Source: JAJZQZ01 sp963790415 (GTDB taxonomy: Bacteria > Actinomycetota > Thermoleophilia > RBG-16-64-13). From it: DNA of 64,000 bases. The stretch covers positions 62,001-126,000 of the forward strand of contig CAWBOK010000005.1 of assembly GCA_963790415.1 (NCBI GenBank), read 5' to 3'. The notes beneath the pieces were generated by a model. That model made no database searches and was not told where the DNA came from. It was given only the letters and a program-made list of their open reading frames with translations. The position numbers and the translations under genes are program-made. Positions 35,976 through 43,977 of this stretch are shown one piece after another; within the stretch, counting starts at the first letter, position 1, and the number at the start of each line of letters is the position of its first letter.

Positions 35976-36488
35976 GTGGGCGGCGGAGATGAGAGGCCCT
36001 CTCCCCAGGCTCCCTGGTGGAAGGGCGCCAGAGGCGAGGGGTACGTGGCAGCGCAGGTCATCATCTTCGGCCTCATCGCCGTCGGACCACGCTCCGGGCT
36101 CGGCCTCCCGGGCTGGACCGAGCCCTACACCTCGGTGGCGACCGTCGTCGGGGTCGCGTTGGTGGTGGGTGGAGCAACACTCGCCGTATGGGGCATGCGC
36201 TCGCTCGGCACCAGCCTCACCGCGCTGCCGTACCCCAAAGAAGGCTCGACGTTCGTCGAGTCAGGCCCCTACCGGATGGTCCGCAACCCCATCTACAGCG
36301 GACTCATCCTCGGCGCGTTCGGGCTGGCCCTGGCGATACACTCGTGGCTGAACCTCGTGTACGCCCTGGCGCTCCTGATCCTCTTCGACCTCAAGACCCG
36401 TCGAGAAGAGGGCTGGCTGTGCGAGCGCTATCCCGAGTACGCGGACTACCAGCGGCGGGTGAAGAAGCTGCTGCCCTGGGTGTGGTGA
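35976..36488 (+). CDS. Isoprenylcysteine carboxyl methyltransferase/PEMT-family membrane protein
   Basis: 170-residue membrane methyltransferase-like protein. It has four to five helices and the SAM-binding end of the family: VESGPYRMVRNPIYSGLILG, then KTRREEGWLCERYPEY and YQRRVKKLLPWVW. Substrate unknown; the family methylates lipids or prenylated ends. The GTG at 35976 has GGAGGAGG upstream. It is one of very few plus-strand genes and is divergent to the GNAT gene at 35274. Confidence 0.87.
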   Translation: MGGGDERPSPQAPWWKGARGEGYVAAQVIIFGLIAVGPRSGLGLPGWTEPYTSVATVVGVALVVGGATLAVWGMRSLGTSLTALPYPKEGSTFVESGPYRMVRNPIYSGLILGAFGLALAIHSWLNLVYALALLILFDLKTRREEGWLCERYPEYADYQRRVKKLLPWVW

Positions 36489-36502
36489 GAAGGGGGCGGC
36501 AC

Positions 36503-36687
36503 TCAGAGTTGATACCGCACGATATCCAAGGAGCCATGAAAGACTCCAAGTAGGTCGATGTTTCCATCGTCCTTCAGGAGGTAGGCTATTCGATAATGCC
36601 CGTAGAGCAGAATCCGGACGTTTCGCGACGAGGCGACGTAACGGTGTCCGATCTCGGCGCTTCGTCGGTCCAAGCTATCGTTGCCAT
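36503..36687 (-). pseudogene. RelE/ParE-family toxin with an internal deletion
   Basis: The start MATIAWTDEA (from the ATG at 36687, overlapping the antitoxin end) matches the first strand of RelE/ParE toxins. The C-terminal part RNVRILLYGHYRIAYLLKDD and DLLGVFHGSLDIVRY is also complete, but in another frame. About 40 residues between them are missing and the frame changes near 36650. The toxin should be inactive while the antitoxin is intact. Confidence 0.65.
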
Positions 36688-36860
36688 GAGCGGATGCGAT
36701 GCGACATCTGCTCGTTTGAGATGGTGCGCTTCTCGTCCGAATCGGCAAGCCCACGCTCAACCATGACGTGAAAGGCAAGCTCCCGGACGATTTCCTCGCG
36801 AGAGCTGTCCTCCGGCTGCCCTTGGATCAGGCGGGTAAGTTCTTCCTTGACCGTGGACAT
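36675..36860 (-). CDS. Antitoxin of a RelE/ParE-type pair
   Basis: 61 residues: STVKEELTRLIQGQPEDSSR, EEIVRELAFHVMVERGLADS and a basic C-terminal tail. The pattern (short helix, PEDSS turn, REL helix, GL-D acidic stretch) is that of the small antitoxins paired with RelE/ParE toxins. The ATG at 36860 is used; a longer TTG start exists. The toxin gene next to it has lost its middle. Confidence 0.65.
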   Translation of the reverse strand: MSTVKEELTRLIQGQPEDSSREEIVRELAFHVMVERGLADSDEKRTISNEQMSHRIRSWQR

Positions 36861-36950
36861 AGTTGTGATCTCCAAGTCGCCGCAATTCGGGCAAACTGTA
36901 CATATCGCCCTACCGTCCGTCAAGCGGGCCGCGTACCCCGAGGACCCCCG

Positions 36951-37535
36951 TCAGCCTCTGCTCGGAGGCTCGAACGTCCTCCCGGTCGCCCACGCTTTGC
37001 CCACCTGCTCGCCCACGGCCCAGTAACGGTTGTCCGGCATCGTGAGCGTGAAGGGACGCACCTTGGTGATGTCGGGCCTGCCGTGGTCGTCGAGGAAACG
37101 CTCCTCGGTCCACGTAGCCACGACTTCGGCGACGAAGAGTTCATGGCTGCCCAGGTCGACCACCTGCATGACGCGGCACTCGAGGCAGAGCGGGCACTCC
37201 GCGATCATCGGCGCATGCTCGAGCGATCCACGGACGACCTCGAAGAGCGTGCTCTTGTCGGCGCCGCGTCCGGTGGAGTTCATGCCGCACCAGTCCGTGA
37301 CCGCGACCATGTCGACACCGGGGATGTTGACGCTGAACTCGCCGTGCTCCCGGATGCCGGCGTTGGTGGCGTGGCTCTTGTTCAGGCCGGTGGCGAGCAA
37401 CGGTGGGTTGGACTCCACGCGGCTGATCCAGGCGACCGCCATGAAGTTGGCGCCGCCCGGCAGATCCGCACCCACCAGCGTTACGGGCATCGGATAGAGG
37501 AAGCCCTGCGGACCGATATCGATGCGACTGGACAT
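36951..37535 (-). CDS. Flavin reductase-like FMN-binding protein (copy 2)
   Basis: 194 residues, nearly identical to 32737-33321 (differences are mainly conservative, for example MSSRIDIGPQG against MATRIDLGPQG). It keeps AVTDWCGMNSTGRGADKS, LGSHELFVAEV and the PDNRYWAVGEQVG end. The ATG at 37535 follows AGGAGG, and TATACT (37566-37571 on the minus strand) is a likely -10, also present at the matching place in copy 1. Two active copies may differ in regulation or substrate. Confidence 0.9.
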   Translation of the reverse strand: MSSRIDIGPQGFLYPMPVTLVGADLPGGANFMAVAWISRVESNPPLLATGLNKSHATNAGIREHGEFSVNIPGVDMVAVTDWCGMNSTGRGADKSTLFEVVRGSLEHAPMIAECPLCLECRVMQVVDLGSHELFVAEVVATWTEERFLDDHGRPDITKVRPFTLTMPDNRYWAVGEQVGKAWATGRTFEPPSRG

Positions 37536-37629
37536 GGAGACCTCCTGACGTCGGTGACAGACCGAAGTATAACCGTCCGTCTCCGCGGACTCGCGGGCTA
37601 TCCGGATCGTGTCGCGCCCGCAGCGAGAG

Positions 37630-38184
37630 TCAGGGCGCCACCTCAGACTTCCGGTTCATGCGTTCGATTTCGGCGAGTGCGTCTTCCGCGAAGCCAAGGT
37701 CTCGGAGTATCGCCAGCAGGAACTCCGTCTTGCCTTGACCGTACTCATCGACGTCCTCCGAGTGGTCGCGCGCCAACCGCTTCTTGAGGTCGCCATATGC
37801 CTGCGCGGCAACAGGATCGCTCCTGAGGAAGTCCCTAATCGCCAGGTGATTCGCCAGAGCAGGGCTACCCGTGGGGCACACATAGAGATGATGAGGCGGA
37901 GATCCGGACGGGCCGCGAAACGCCTCACGACCCGCCACCCCCAGGTCGCCGAGGTGCTCGTAACCCAGCGCGGTCAATCGTTCTGTGACCCCAACGACGT
38001 CAGGTCCGGCAACGACCACGTCGATGTCTATCACCGGTTTCGCCGCCAGCCCGGGAACGGACGTGCTGCCGACGTGCTCGATCGACACGGCGACATCTTC
38101 AACGGCATGCCAGATCGGCGGGCGCAACCTCTCGAAGACCCGCGGCCAGTCCGGATCGTAGTCAAGGACGATGACGGGATTCAC
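37630..38184 (-). CDS. GrpB family protein (nucleotidyltransferase fold)
   Basis: 184 residues of the GrpB/CoaE-associated family. It shows IEHVGSTSVPGLAAKPVIDI, the GSTSVxGLxAKPxIDI signature, and VCPTGSPALANHLAIRDFLR. The conserved Ser-Thr-Ser and Asp residues resemble the pol-beta nucleotidyltransferase fold; activity is unknown. It starts at a GTG (38184) a few bases after the E1 beta stop and is probably translated from the same message. Confidence 0.88.
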   Translation of the reverse strand: MNPVIVLDYDPDWPRVFERLRPPIWHAVEDVAVSIEHVGSTSVPGLAAKPVIDIDVVVAGPDVVGVTERLTALGYEHLGDLGVAGREAFRGPSGSPPHHLYVCPTGSPALANHLAIRDFLRSDPVAAQAYGDLKKRLARDHSEDVDEYGQGKTEFLLAILRDLGFAEDALAEIERMNRKSEVAP

Positions 38185-38191
38185 CTGATGA

Positions 38192-39204
38192 TCACCGCAT
38201 CAGTCGCCGAGCGGCGGCGCAGATCCGCTCTCTGTTGGGGAGGATCTGGTCCTCCAAGTGACGGGCATACGGGATGGTCGTCCGGGTGCAGACGCGGGCA
38301 TACCTGCAGGAGATACCGGCCTCCAAGACCACCGCCGACAGTTCACCCGACAGACCGAAGCCTTCGTAGTCTTCGTCTACCACCACCAGACGCCCGGTCT
38401 GTGCGACCGCTTCGCAGACCGCCGTCTTGTCCAGCGGAGAGACGGTCCGCAGGTCCAGCACACCCGCCGAGATCCCTTCCGTCTCGAGGGCTCGCGCGGC
38501 TTCCAGAGCGCGGTGCACGCCCACTCCCACGCTGACGATGGTCACATCCCCCCCGTCCCGGCGAAAGCACGGCCTCGCCGATAGGCACGGGTTCCCATGT
38601 CCGAGGCACGGCGCCTTTCGCCCCCTCCGCGGGAACGTCGTATTGAACGGTGCGTCGCGCGCCTGACCCCAGGAATTCGAGCCAGGTCTCGGAGAGAAGT
38701 TTGTGTTCAAGGAAGATCACCGGACCATCGTGCTGCAGGGCGGCCAGCATCAGGCCGCCGGCATCGGCCGGTGTGGATGGCACCAGTACGGTCAGCCCGG
38801 GGATATGCGCAAGCCAGCCCCACAAGGACTGTTCGTGCTGCCCGCCGTCGCCGTAGCCGCCGCCACACGGGGCGCGCACCACGACGGGCGCCGTCCACGT
38901 GCCGCCGGAGAACGCCTCCACTTTGGCGGCATGGTTGAGCAGGGCGTCCATGCACACGCCGAGGAAGTCCACCATGTACAGCTCGACGACCGGGCGCAGA
39001 CCGGCCATCGCGGCAGCCACGCCTGCTCCCAAGAAGGCACTCTCGCTGATGGGAGTGCCGCGCACGCGTCGGGGCCCGAAGCGCACCAGCAGGTCGCGTC
39101 GCAGCAACGGAACGTCCTCTCCGAACAGAATGATGCGCGGATCCTCCGCCATGGCTTGAGCCGAGTGCGTCGTCGACAGCCTGCGTGAAGAACATGGTTC
39201 TCAC
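38192..39204 (-). CDS. E1 component beta subunit of a 2-oxoacid (pyruvate/acetoin) dehydrogenase (two frame changes)
   Basis: Transketolase-like E1 beta protein. Parts: MFFTQAVDDAL at the start, then (one base extra near 39167) MAEDPRIILFGEDVPL, FLGAGVAAAMAGLRPVVELY and GYGDGGQHEQSLWGWLAHIP. After a second break near 38575 it continues DVTIVSVGVGVHRALEAARA, DLRTVSPLDKTAV and RHLEDQILPNRERI. The GTG at 39204 overlaps the E1 alpha stop (GTGA). It should form a heterotetramer with the alpha subunit. Confidence 0.85.
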
Positions 39205-40232
39205 GACGGCGCCTCCGCCAGGGCGGACGCAAGCACGAGGCCCATCTCCTGCTCGATCCGCTCTTCCAATTCCTGCAGGCGCGCCGGGTCCGAGAGCAGC
39301 GTCTCGCGTGTGCGGCGGACCGGATCGTTGGCGGAATCGCGTCGTGGGTCGCGCACCGTCGAGAGCACGGCCGCAAGGACCTCTTTCAGCCCGGCCACGC
39401 GGTCGCGCACAGCCGCCCCGCCCGGACGGCTCAAGAACGACCGCGTGAGCGGAACGGCGATCCCGGGCATCTCCCTGAGCGGATCGCGCACGAGCCTCAG
39501 CAGTTGAAGGCCCAGGAAGTGGCCCTCGAAATGCACGCAACGGGCATGCAGGAAGGTCGGTCCTTGACCGGAACGGGCGCGTTCGATTGCCGCATGGGAC
39601 GCCTCCCACACCTCGAGCACGTCGAGGCCGTCGACTTCGACGGCGGGGACGCCCAGGCCGCGCGCCCGTTCGTTCAGATCCCCGCCGGTCATCCTTTCGG
39701 ATTGCGCGGTAATGGCCCAACCGTCATCCTTGCAGACGAACACCAGAGGCAGGTTCCATGCCGAAGCCAGGTTCATCGATTCCATCAGCATGCCCTGGTT
39801 CATCGCCCCTTCCCCGAAGAACGCAACGGCGACCGCGCCCGGGTGCAGGTACTGAGCAGTCAACCCAAAACCAACAGCGGTTGGCCCTGCGGCACCGACG
39901 ATCCCCGAAGAAGCCGCGAGGTGTTCTTTGGAGAACAGGTGCATGTGTCCACCCATGCCGCCGCACAGCCCGTCCGGGCGACCGAGCAACTCGCGGAGGA
40001 TCAGGACGGGGTCCACGCCGCGCATGAGTAGCGCCGCCGTGCCGCGATGGTCCAAAGCCATGGCGTCGCCTTCGCGCACGTGGGCAACAACGCCCGCGAT
40101 GATCGCTTCTTCGCCTGTTCCAAGGTGCATTTCGCCGGAGATCAAGCCGTCGTGCCAGAGACCGGCGATGGCCTCTTCGAACAGACGACTCTGCAGCATC
40201 AGGGAATAGAGCGACCATGATTCGGGTGGCAC
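39201..40232 (-). CDS. E1 component alpha subunit of a 2-oxoacid (pyruvate/acetoin) dehydrogenase
   Basis: 343-residue thiamine-diphosphate enzyme subunit. It has LFEEAIAGLWHDGLISGEMH, GTGEEAIIAG, GRPDGLCGGMGGHMHLFSKE and the ThDP motif FFGEGAMNQGMLMESMNLAS ending in KDDGWAI. This is the acetoin or pyruvate dehydrogenase E1 alpha pattern. The GTG at 40232 has GGAGG upstream; the frame is open further but antisense to the META gene. No E2 or E3 gene is nearby, so this E1 is an orphan or borrows partners. Confidence 0.9.
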   Translation of the reverse strand: MPPESWSLYSLMLQSRLFEEAIAGLWHDGLISGEMHLGTGEEAIIAGVVAHVREGDAMALDHRGTAALLMRGVDPVLILRELLGRPDGLCGGMGGHMHLFSKEHLAASSGIVGAAGPTAVGFGLTAQYLHPGAVAVAFFGEGAMNQGMLMESMNLASAWNLPLVFVCKDDGWAITAQSERMTGGDLNERARGLGVPAVEVDGLDVLEVWEASHAAIERARSGQGPTFLHARCVHFEGHFLGLQLLRLVRDPLREMPGIAVPLTRSFLSRPGGAAVRDRVAGLKEVLAAVLSTVRDPRRDSANDPVRRTRETLLSDPARLQELEERIEQEMGLVLASALAEAPS

Positions 40233-40435
40233 AGCAACCTCCGAGAATCGTCGCCGGCCGGCCCCGCCGCAGCATCTCCGGCGTGTACCCGACGTGGCAC
40301 GGATGAGTGACACGGGCCGCCTATCCGCTCCACCCGAGTATAACTCCGGGGAAGCTGGTCTGGTCGATCCGCGTGCCAAGGGAAGGGGCGCCGATCGACC
40401 TCGCGACGTCGCCCTCGCGCGGGCAGAGAACGCAG

Positions 40436-40876
40436 CTACTTGCTCGCGGCGTCGAAGAGCAGCGACTCGTTGCCGACCTGGTCGTAGAGCGTCAGCCGGC
40501 CGTCGGCAGCCTTGAAGGACTTGGCTTGGCCGAGCAGAGTCAGGTAGGCGGACTCGGCGCGCATCGCCGGTTCCGGACCGGCCATTTCTGTGGCCGCGAT
40601 CTGCCCCACCGAGAAGGCCTCGTCCGGGCCTGCCTGGTACGACCCGCTGTACGTGTTGACGCCGCTGTTGCCAGAGACCCGACCCTCGGCGAACTGGGCT
40701 GTGATCGTGAAGTCGGCGGGGTCCAAGGAGCTCAGCGTCCACCCGGTGAGCCGCCACTGCGTCCCGTTCAGGGAGCCGCCGTCAGACGATCCGGTGTCCG
40801 ACGAACAACCGGCCAGAACCAGCAGCGGCGCGGCGAGGAGAAGGATCGCCGCCACTACCTTCGATGTGCGGATCAT
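40436..40876 (-). CDS. META/HslJ-like domain lipoprotein
   Basis: 146 residues. The signal peptide with lipobox LLVLAGC marks a lipoprotein exposed on the outer face of the membrane. The mature part has LNGTQWRLTGWTLSSLDPAD, GVNTYSGSYQAG and the end AYLTLLGQAKSFKAADGRLT, the META domain core. Function is unknown; META/HslJ domains are linked to stress. A short C-terminal remnant of a relative is at 17665-17703. The ATG at 40876 follows GGAGG. Confidence 0.88.
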   Translation of the reverse strand: MIRTSKVVAAILLLAAPLLVLAGCSSDTGSSDGGSLNGTQWRLTGWTLSSLDPADFTITAQFAEGRVSGNSGVNTYSGSYQAGPDEAFSVGQIAATEMAGPEPAMRAESAYLTLLGQAKSFKAADGRLTLYDQVGNESLLFDAASK

Positions 40877-40974
40877 GCGTGCCTCCAGTAGGACGAAGAC
40901 TCATCGCCGGCAGAACGCCGGACGGGCGTTCGACGACCCCGTGTGACCTTGCGTTCCGAGAAAGCCATGCCCGG

Positions 40975-41724
40975 TCAGGTGCCCAACGAGTTGGGGGGCA
41001 GGTCGAAGAGTCGGGTCGCTATCGGGGCATAGACGAGTCCCCAGAAGATACGGATCGCCAGGGCCAGGACGAAGCCCAGAACCCAGAAGAAGAGTATCGA
41101 GTGCTGTTGGTCCCGGCATGGCTCTCTCCAAAGGAGCTCCTCATCAATGAAGAGCAGGGGAAGGGCGATGAAACTGCTGTAGGCGACGGTGTAGTACGCA
41201 AGCATGATCGGAGATAGATAGAACAAGGGGGAAGAGAGTACGGAAGTGAGCGTCCCGGTGAAGATGAGACCCTCCGTGAGGCTCTTCCCACCGGCAAAGA
41301 AGAACACTTCCCGAAACGAGGCCTGGGTTCTCCTGATAACGAGGTACGAGATGACCGCGATCGGGATGTAGTCGCCTTGAGCTAGGATGAACGAGGGCAG
41401 GGTTTCTGGGTGGATTCCTCCGATGCCTTCCCCCGTGACCGTGAGGCCGGCTTCGAACATCATCCCGAACAACCAGACGAGAAGGACATATCCGGCAGGC
41501 GCGAGCTTCCTTGGGATGCGTATCTTCTTCCGGAGATCGCGGGTGTTGTTGGCCCAGAGACCGACGAGCATGAGGCCATAGAGAACGAGTTCTGAGAACC
41601 AGAAGGGTGACCTGGCCTCGGGAACCGCATCGAGATTGAGGGCGACGAACACGAGCCCCAGACCGATCCAGATCTTCACATTCCAAATGCCACGGCCGTA
41701 GAGCTCTGGTGGTCCGACTCCCAT
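40975..41724 (-). CDS. Seven-helix membrane protein of unknown function
   Basis: 249 residues with about seven membrane spans (IWIGLGLVFVALNLDAV, FSELVLYGLMLVGLWA, AGYVLLVWLFGMMFEAGLTV, LSPIMLAYYTVAYSSFIALP, ILFFWVLGFVLALAIRIFWG). A short MGVGPPELYGRGIWN leader precedes. I do not recognise the family. It starts at the ATG at 41724. Confidence 0.65.
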   Translation of the reverse strand: MGVGPPELYGRGIWNVKIWIGLGLVFVALNLDAVPEARSPFWFSELVLYGLMLVGLWANNTRDLRKKIRIPRKLAPAGYVLLVWLFGMMFEAGLTVTGEGIGGIHPETLPSFILAQGDYIPIAVISYLVIRRTQASFREVFFFAGGKSLTEGLIFTGTLTSVLSSPLFYLSPIMLAYYTVAYSSFIALPLLFIDEELLWREPCRDQQHSILFFWVLGFVLALAIRIFWGLVYAPIATRLFDLPPNSLGT

Positions 41725-41875
41725 GATCTACCTCCCGAAGCAGCTCTTGCCCTTCGGAGAGCGCACCAGGACACCGGCGAGCAACGCGCTCCCTACCCTC
41801 TCGTTCCCCGCTTCAGTCTGTCGGCCTGGGCCGTGAATGCGGCGAAACACCAGGCATAGACCCGACGCGACACGC

Positions 41876-42451
41876 CTATCCCGCGCTGTCGTAAGCCTGT
41901 CTGATCCAGCTGATAAGCTCTTCATCGATGTCCTCTATGTCGGTGAGAACTACTTTGTACTGACACATACCGCCCGCCGGCATGGCGACGAGTCTCGCCG
42001 TGGGCTCTACGCCCTTCATATTCAATCCGACCTCGACGCGCGTCTTGCTGGCCGGACCGATCATTGCGAACTGCTTCTTGCGACGCAGGCTGACGTATCC
42101 CTTCTTCGGCGCGATCTCGAATGGCCCGAGCGTCGTGATCGCCGCCATCAGCTTGTCATGAATCGGCAGCAGGTTGGCTCTTGCACCCGCATAGAGCGCT
42201 GTCACGACATCGTCGGCCGGTGCCTCGGCGGCCTGGGTAGCCCGTTCGTCATCGGACTTCAGAAAAGAGAGAGCGAGCCTGTTGGCGTCGCCGTGACCCA
42301 TGCCGAGGTCGCGCTTGAGCAGCTCCACGATCTTGCCGTGCTTGGTCAGGCCGCTCTCCCGGATGAACGCATATAGTTCATCGAGCGTCTTCCCGGTTCT
42401 CGTCTGGATGTTCTCGAGCTGAGTCTCAACGGCCCTGTCGACACTGTCCAT
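41876..42451 (-). CDS. DUF4287/DUF5655 domain protein
   Basis: 191 residues. The N-terminal DUF4287 part is NIQTRTGKTLDELYAFIRES then LLKRDLGMGHGDANRLAL. The C-terminal DUF5655 part has DDVVTALYAGARANLLPIHD, FEIAPKKGYVSLRRKKQFAM and ARLVAMPAGGMCQYKVVL. DUF5655 is a small alpha/beta domain of unknown function, often next to DUF1801 proteins. The ATG at 42451 has AGGAG upstream, inside a remnant reading frame. Confidence 0.87.
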   Translation of the reverse strand: MDSVDRAVETQLENIQTRTGKTLDELYAFIRESGLTKHGKIVELLKRDLGMGHGDANRLALSFLKSDDERATQAAEAPADDVVTALYAGARANLLPIHDKLMAAITTLGPFEIAPKKGYVSLRRKKQFAMIGPASKTRVEVGLNMKGVEPTARLVAMPAGGMCQYKVVLTDIEDIDEELISWIRQAYDSAG

Positions 42452-42454
42452 ATC

Positions 42455-42556
42455 TCATCTCCTTTGGGGAACGCCGGCGGCTAACGCGATCTGGAATGCC
42501 ACCACGCCGCCTGAGATGACCGTGTATCCGATCGCCGCCGTGCGTCTGATACTCAC
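42455..42556 (-). pseudogene. N-terminal stub of a small membrane protein
   Basis: From the GTG at 42556 the frame reads RRTAAIGYTVISGGVVAFQI, then ALAAGVP and a stop. It resembles the first helix of a small membrane protein (the FQxALAAGxP pattern), after which the gene normally continues for about 100 residues. The end is the ribosome-binding site of the DUF4287/5655 gene. The rest is lost. Confidence 0.45.
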
Positions 42557-42678
42557 GAACCGCCCCTTTCGTCACTGATGGCGTGCTCTTCGCGCCGCCC
42601 CCAGGATTCTACTACGCGCGAGGGACGCGCCCGCGGCGCTTCTTGGCACGGGCGCTTTGGCGAGGTCTACACCCGCGG

Positions 42679-42987
42679 CTATTCGTCAGTAGCATCTTCC
42701 GGCATGCCCGGGATCTGCGCACCGTGCCAGGCTGCCACCACCCACACCGTTCCCGCTTCAACGCGGTAGAAGAATCGGTACGGATCCACGATCACCTCGC
42801 GGAACTGCAGGTCAGGGAATTCCGGCACCGTGCGGCCCGAGTGCGGGAACTCCGCCAAGCGGGCGAGGGCATCGTTCACGTGGTGAGGGAAGGCCACAGC
42901 AGCGGAGGGCCTGTCCGCGCGGATGTAGGCGAGCGCCGCGAGAAACTGGGCGCGGGCCGGCGGAGTGAATCTGACTTTGAGCGTCAC
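42679..42987 (-). CDS. ParE/RelE-family toxin
   Basis: 102 residues. It has VRFTPPARAQFLAALAYIRA, the LAEFPHSGRTVPEFPDLQF stretch and VIVDPYRFFYRVEAGTVWV, as in ParE/RelE toxins, which poison gyrase or cleave mRNA. Unlike the RelE at 36503 it is complete. The GTG at 42987 overlaps the antitoxin stop as GTGA. It would be neutralised by the Phd-type antitoxin next door. Confidence 0.87.
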   Translation of the reverse strand: MTLKVRFTPPARAQFLAALAYIRADRPSAAVAFPHHVNDALARLAEFPHSGRTVPEFPDLQFREVIVDPYRFFYRVEAGTVWVVAAWHGAQIPGMPEDATDE

Positions 42988-43259
42988 TCCTCGCCCAGCA
43001 GCGCATCAGCCTCCGCCATGACGACGTCCAAGTCATAGCCGACGCCGGCCGCGATGTCCGCCTCGCCCCGAACGAGCAGCCGCAGGACGGCAAGCTCGTT
43101 CTGGGTTCGCTCGTACGACCCGGCGCTGACCAAGACGGCCGAGGCGCGCCCACGTTGCGTGATGAAGACCGGCTCGCCCGACGCCGAGGCACGCTTTACG
43201 ATGCCGGACGCATCCTGACGCAGATCGCTTATGGGAACAATGGTGGGGACTCCACGCAT
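42984..43259 (-). CDS. Phd/YefM-type antitoxin
   Basis: 91 residues. The N-terminal IVPISDLRQDASGIVKRASA, then SGEPVFITQRGRASAVLV, is the DNA-binding Phd fold; the C-terminal part (ELAVLRLLVRGEADIAAGVG) wraps the toxin. The ATG at 43259 follows AAGGAGG. An inverted repeat over the -10 box and ribosome site suggests self-repression. The pair is likely a functional addiction module. Confidence 0.87.
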   Translation of the reverse strand: MRGVPTIVPISDLRQDASGIVKRASASGEPVFITQRGRASAVLVSAGSYERTQNELAVLRLLVRGEADIAAGVGYDLDVVMAEADALLGEE

Positions 43260-43261
43260 CA

Positions 43262-43295
43262 GTGGTACCTCCTTTGATAGCGTTTATTGTACCAC
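43262..43295 (-). promoter_or_regulatory. Inverted repeat over the Phd-ParE promoter and ribosome site
   Basis: GTGGTAC and GTACCAC (43262-43268 and 43289-43295) form perfect 7-bp arms 20 bp apart. The outer arm overlaps the -10-like TACAAT (43286-43291 on the minus strand) and the space between holds the AAGGAGG ribosome site. It fits a Phd operator, or a hairpin that controls translation. Confidence 0.45.
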
Positions 43296-43383
43296 CAAGA
43301 CTATCGTACGCGAGGGCCCACGTTGGTCGCAGCGCCCGCCGAAGGCCATCAGTTGTTCAGGCCGCGAGGCCCCCGGCACTTGA

Positions 43384-43830
43384 TCAGCCGGTCGCGTCCC
43401 CGTCGAAGTCGAAGAAGTCAGATGCAACCTCGTACAGGAACACGGGCTGCTTCACTACCCCAATACCCCGATCGAGCATCAGTTCGGCGATGGCCTGTCC
43501 ATCCAAGAGAGGTATAGTGATGGCGCCCTTCTTGTAAGAGGACTCCTCGGCATCCTTCGTGAAGCGGCTGGTGGTGATGAACACGCCGTGGTCGAAATCA
43601 CCCTGGATCGAGCCACGCAATCTGTCGATGTCTGGGCGCCCGACCGGCGTGTCCGCCCATTTCTTGGCCTGAAAAGCCGACTTGATGCTCACGGCGCCCT
43701 GGCGGAAGTCACCGTATCCGTCGATGCCGCCGTCCTTCGAACGACGGGTGACTTCCACACTGCGATAGCCGAGTTGCTGCAGGAGTTCCTTGCAGAAATG
43801 CTCGAAGCCCGTGTCGGTCAGTTGCTTCAA
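43384..43830 (-). pseudogene. Mrr-type restriction endonuclease, N-terminally truncated
   Basis: 148 residues of Mrr_cat: FEHFCKELLQQLGYRSVEVT, RRSKDGGIDGYGDF (D...DxxxxD) and the QAKKW (QxK) catalytic motif, then DIDRLRGSIQGDFDHGVFIT and TTSRFTKDAEESSYKKGA. The frame is open upstream for about 20 codons to a TGA but without the Mrr N-terminal winged helix. The only start is a TTG (43830). It may be a stand-alone Mrr_cat nuclease, but more likely a truncated gene. Confidence 0.6.
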
Positions 43831-43977
43831 TTCAGCTAACAGTCGAGCCTTTGCCTCGTCTCTGCTTCCTCTCTCGCTCTCCCGTCGCCCGCCTCCTCAC
43901 GCCGACGCTCGTCAATCAGTCTTTCGTATGTGCATGCATCTCGCCCCACTCCGAACGCATCTCGCGGGCCAACGACT

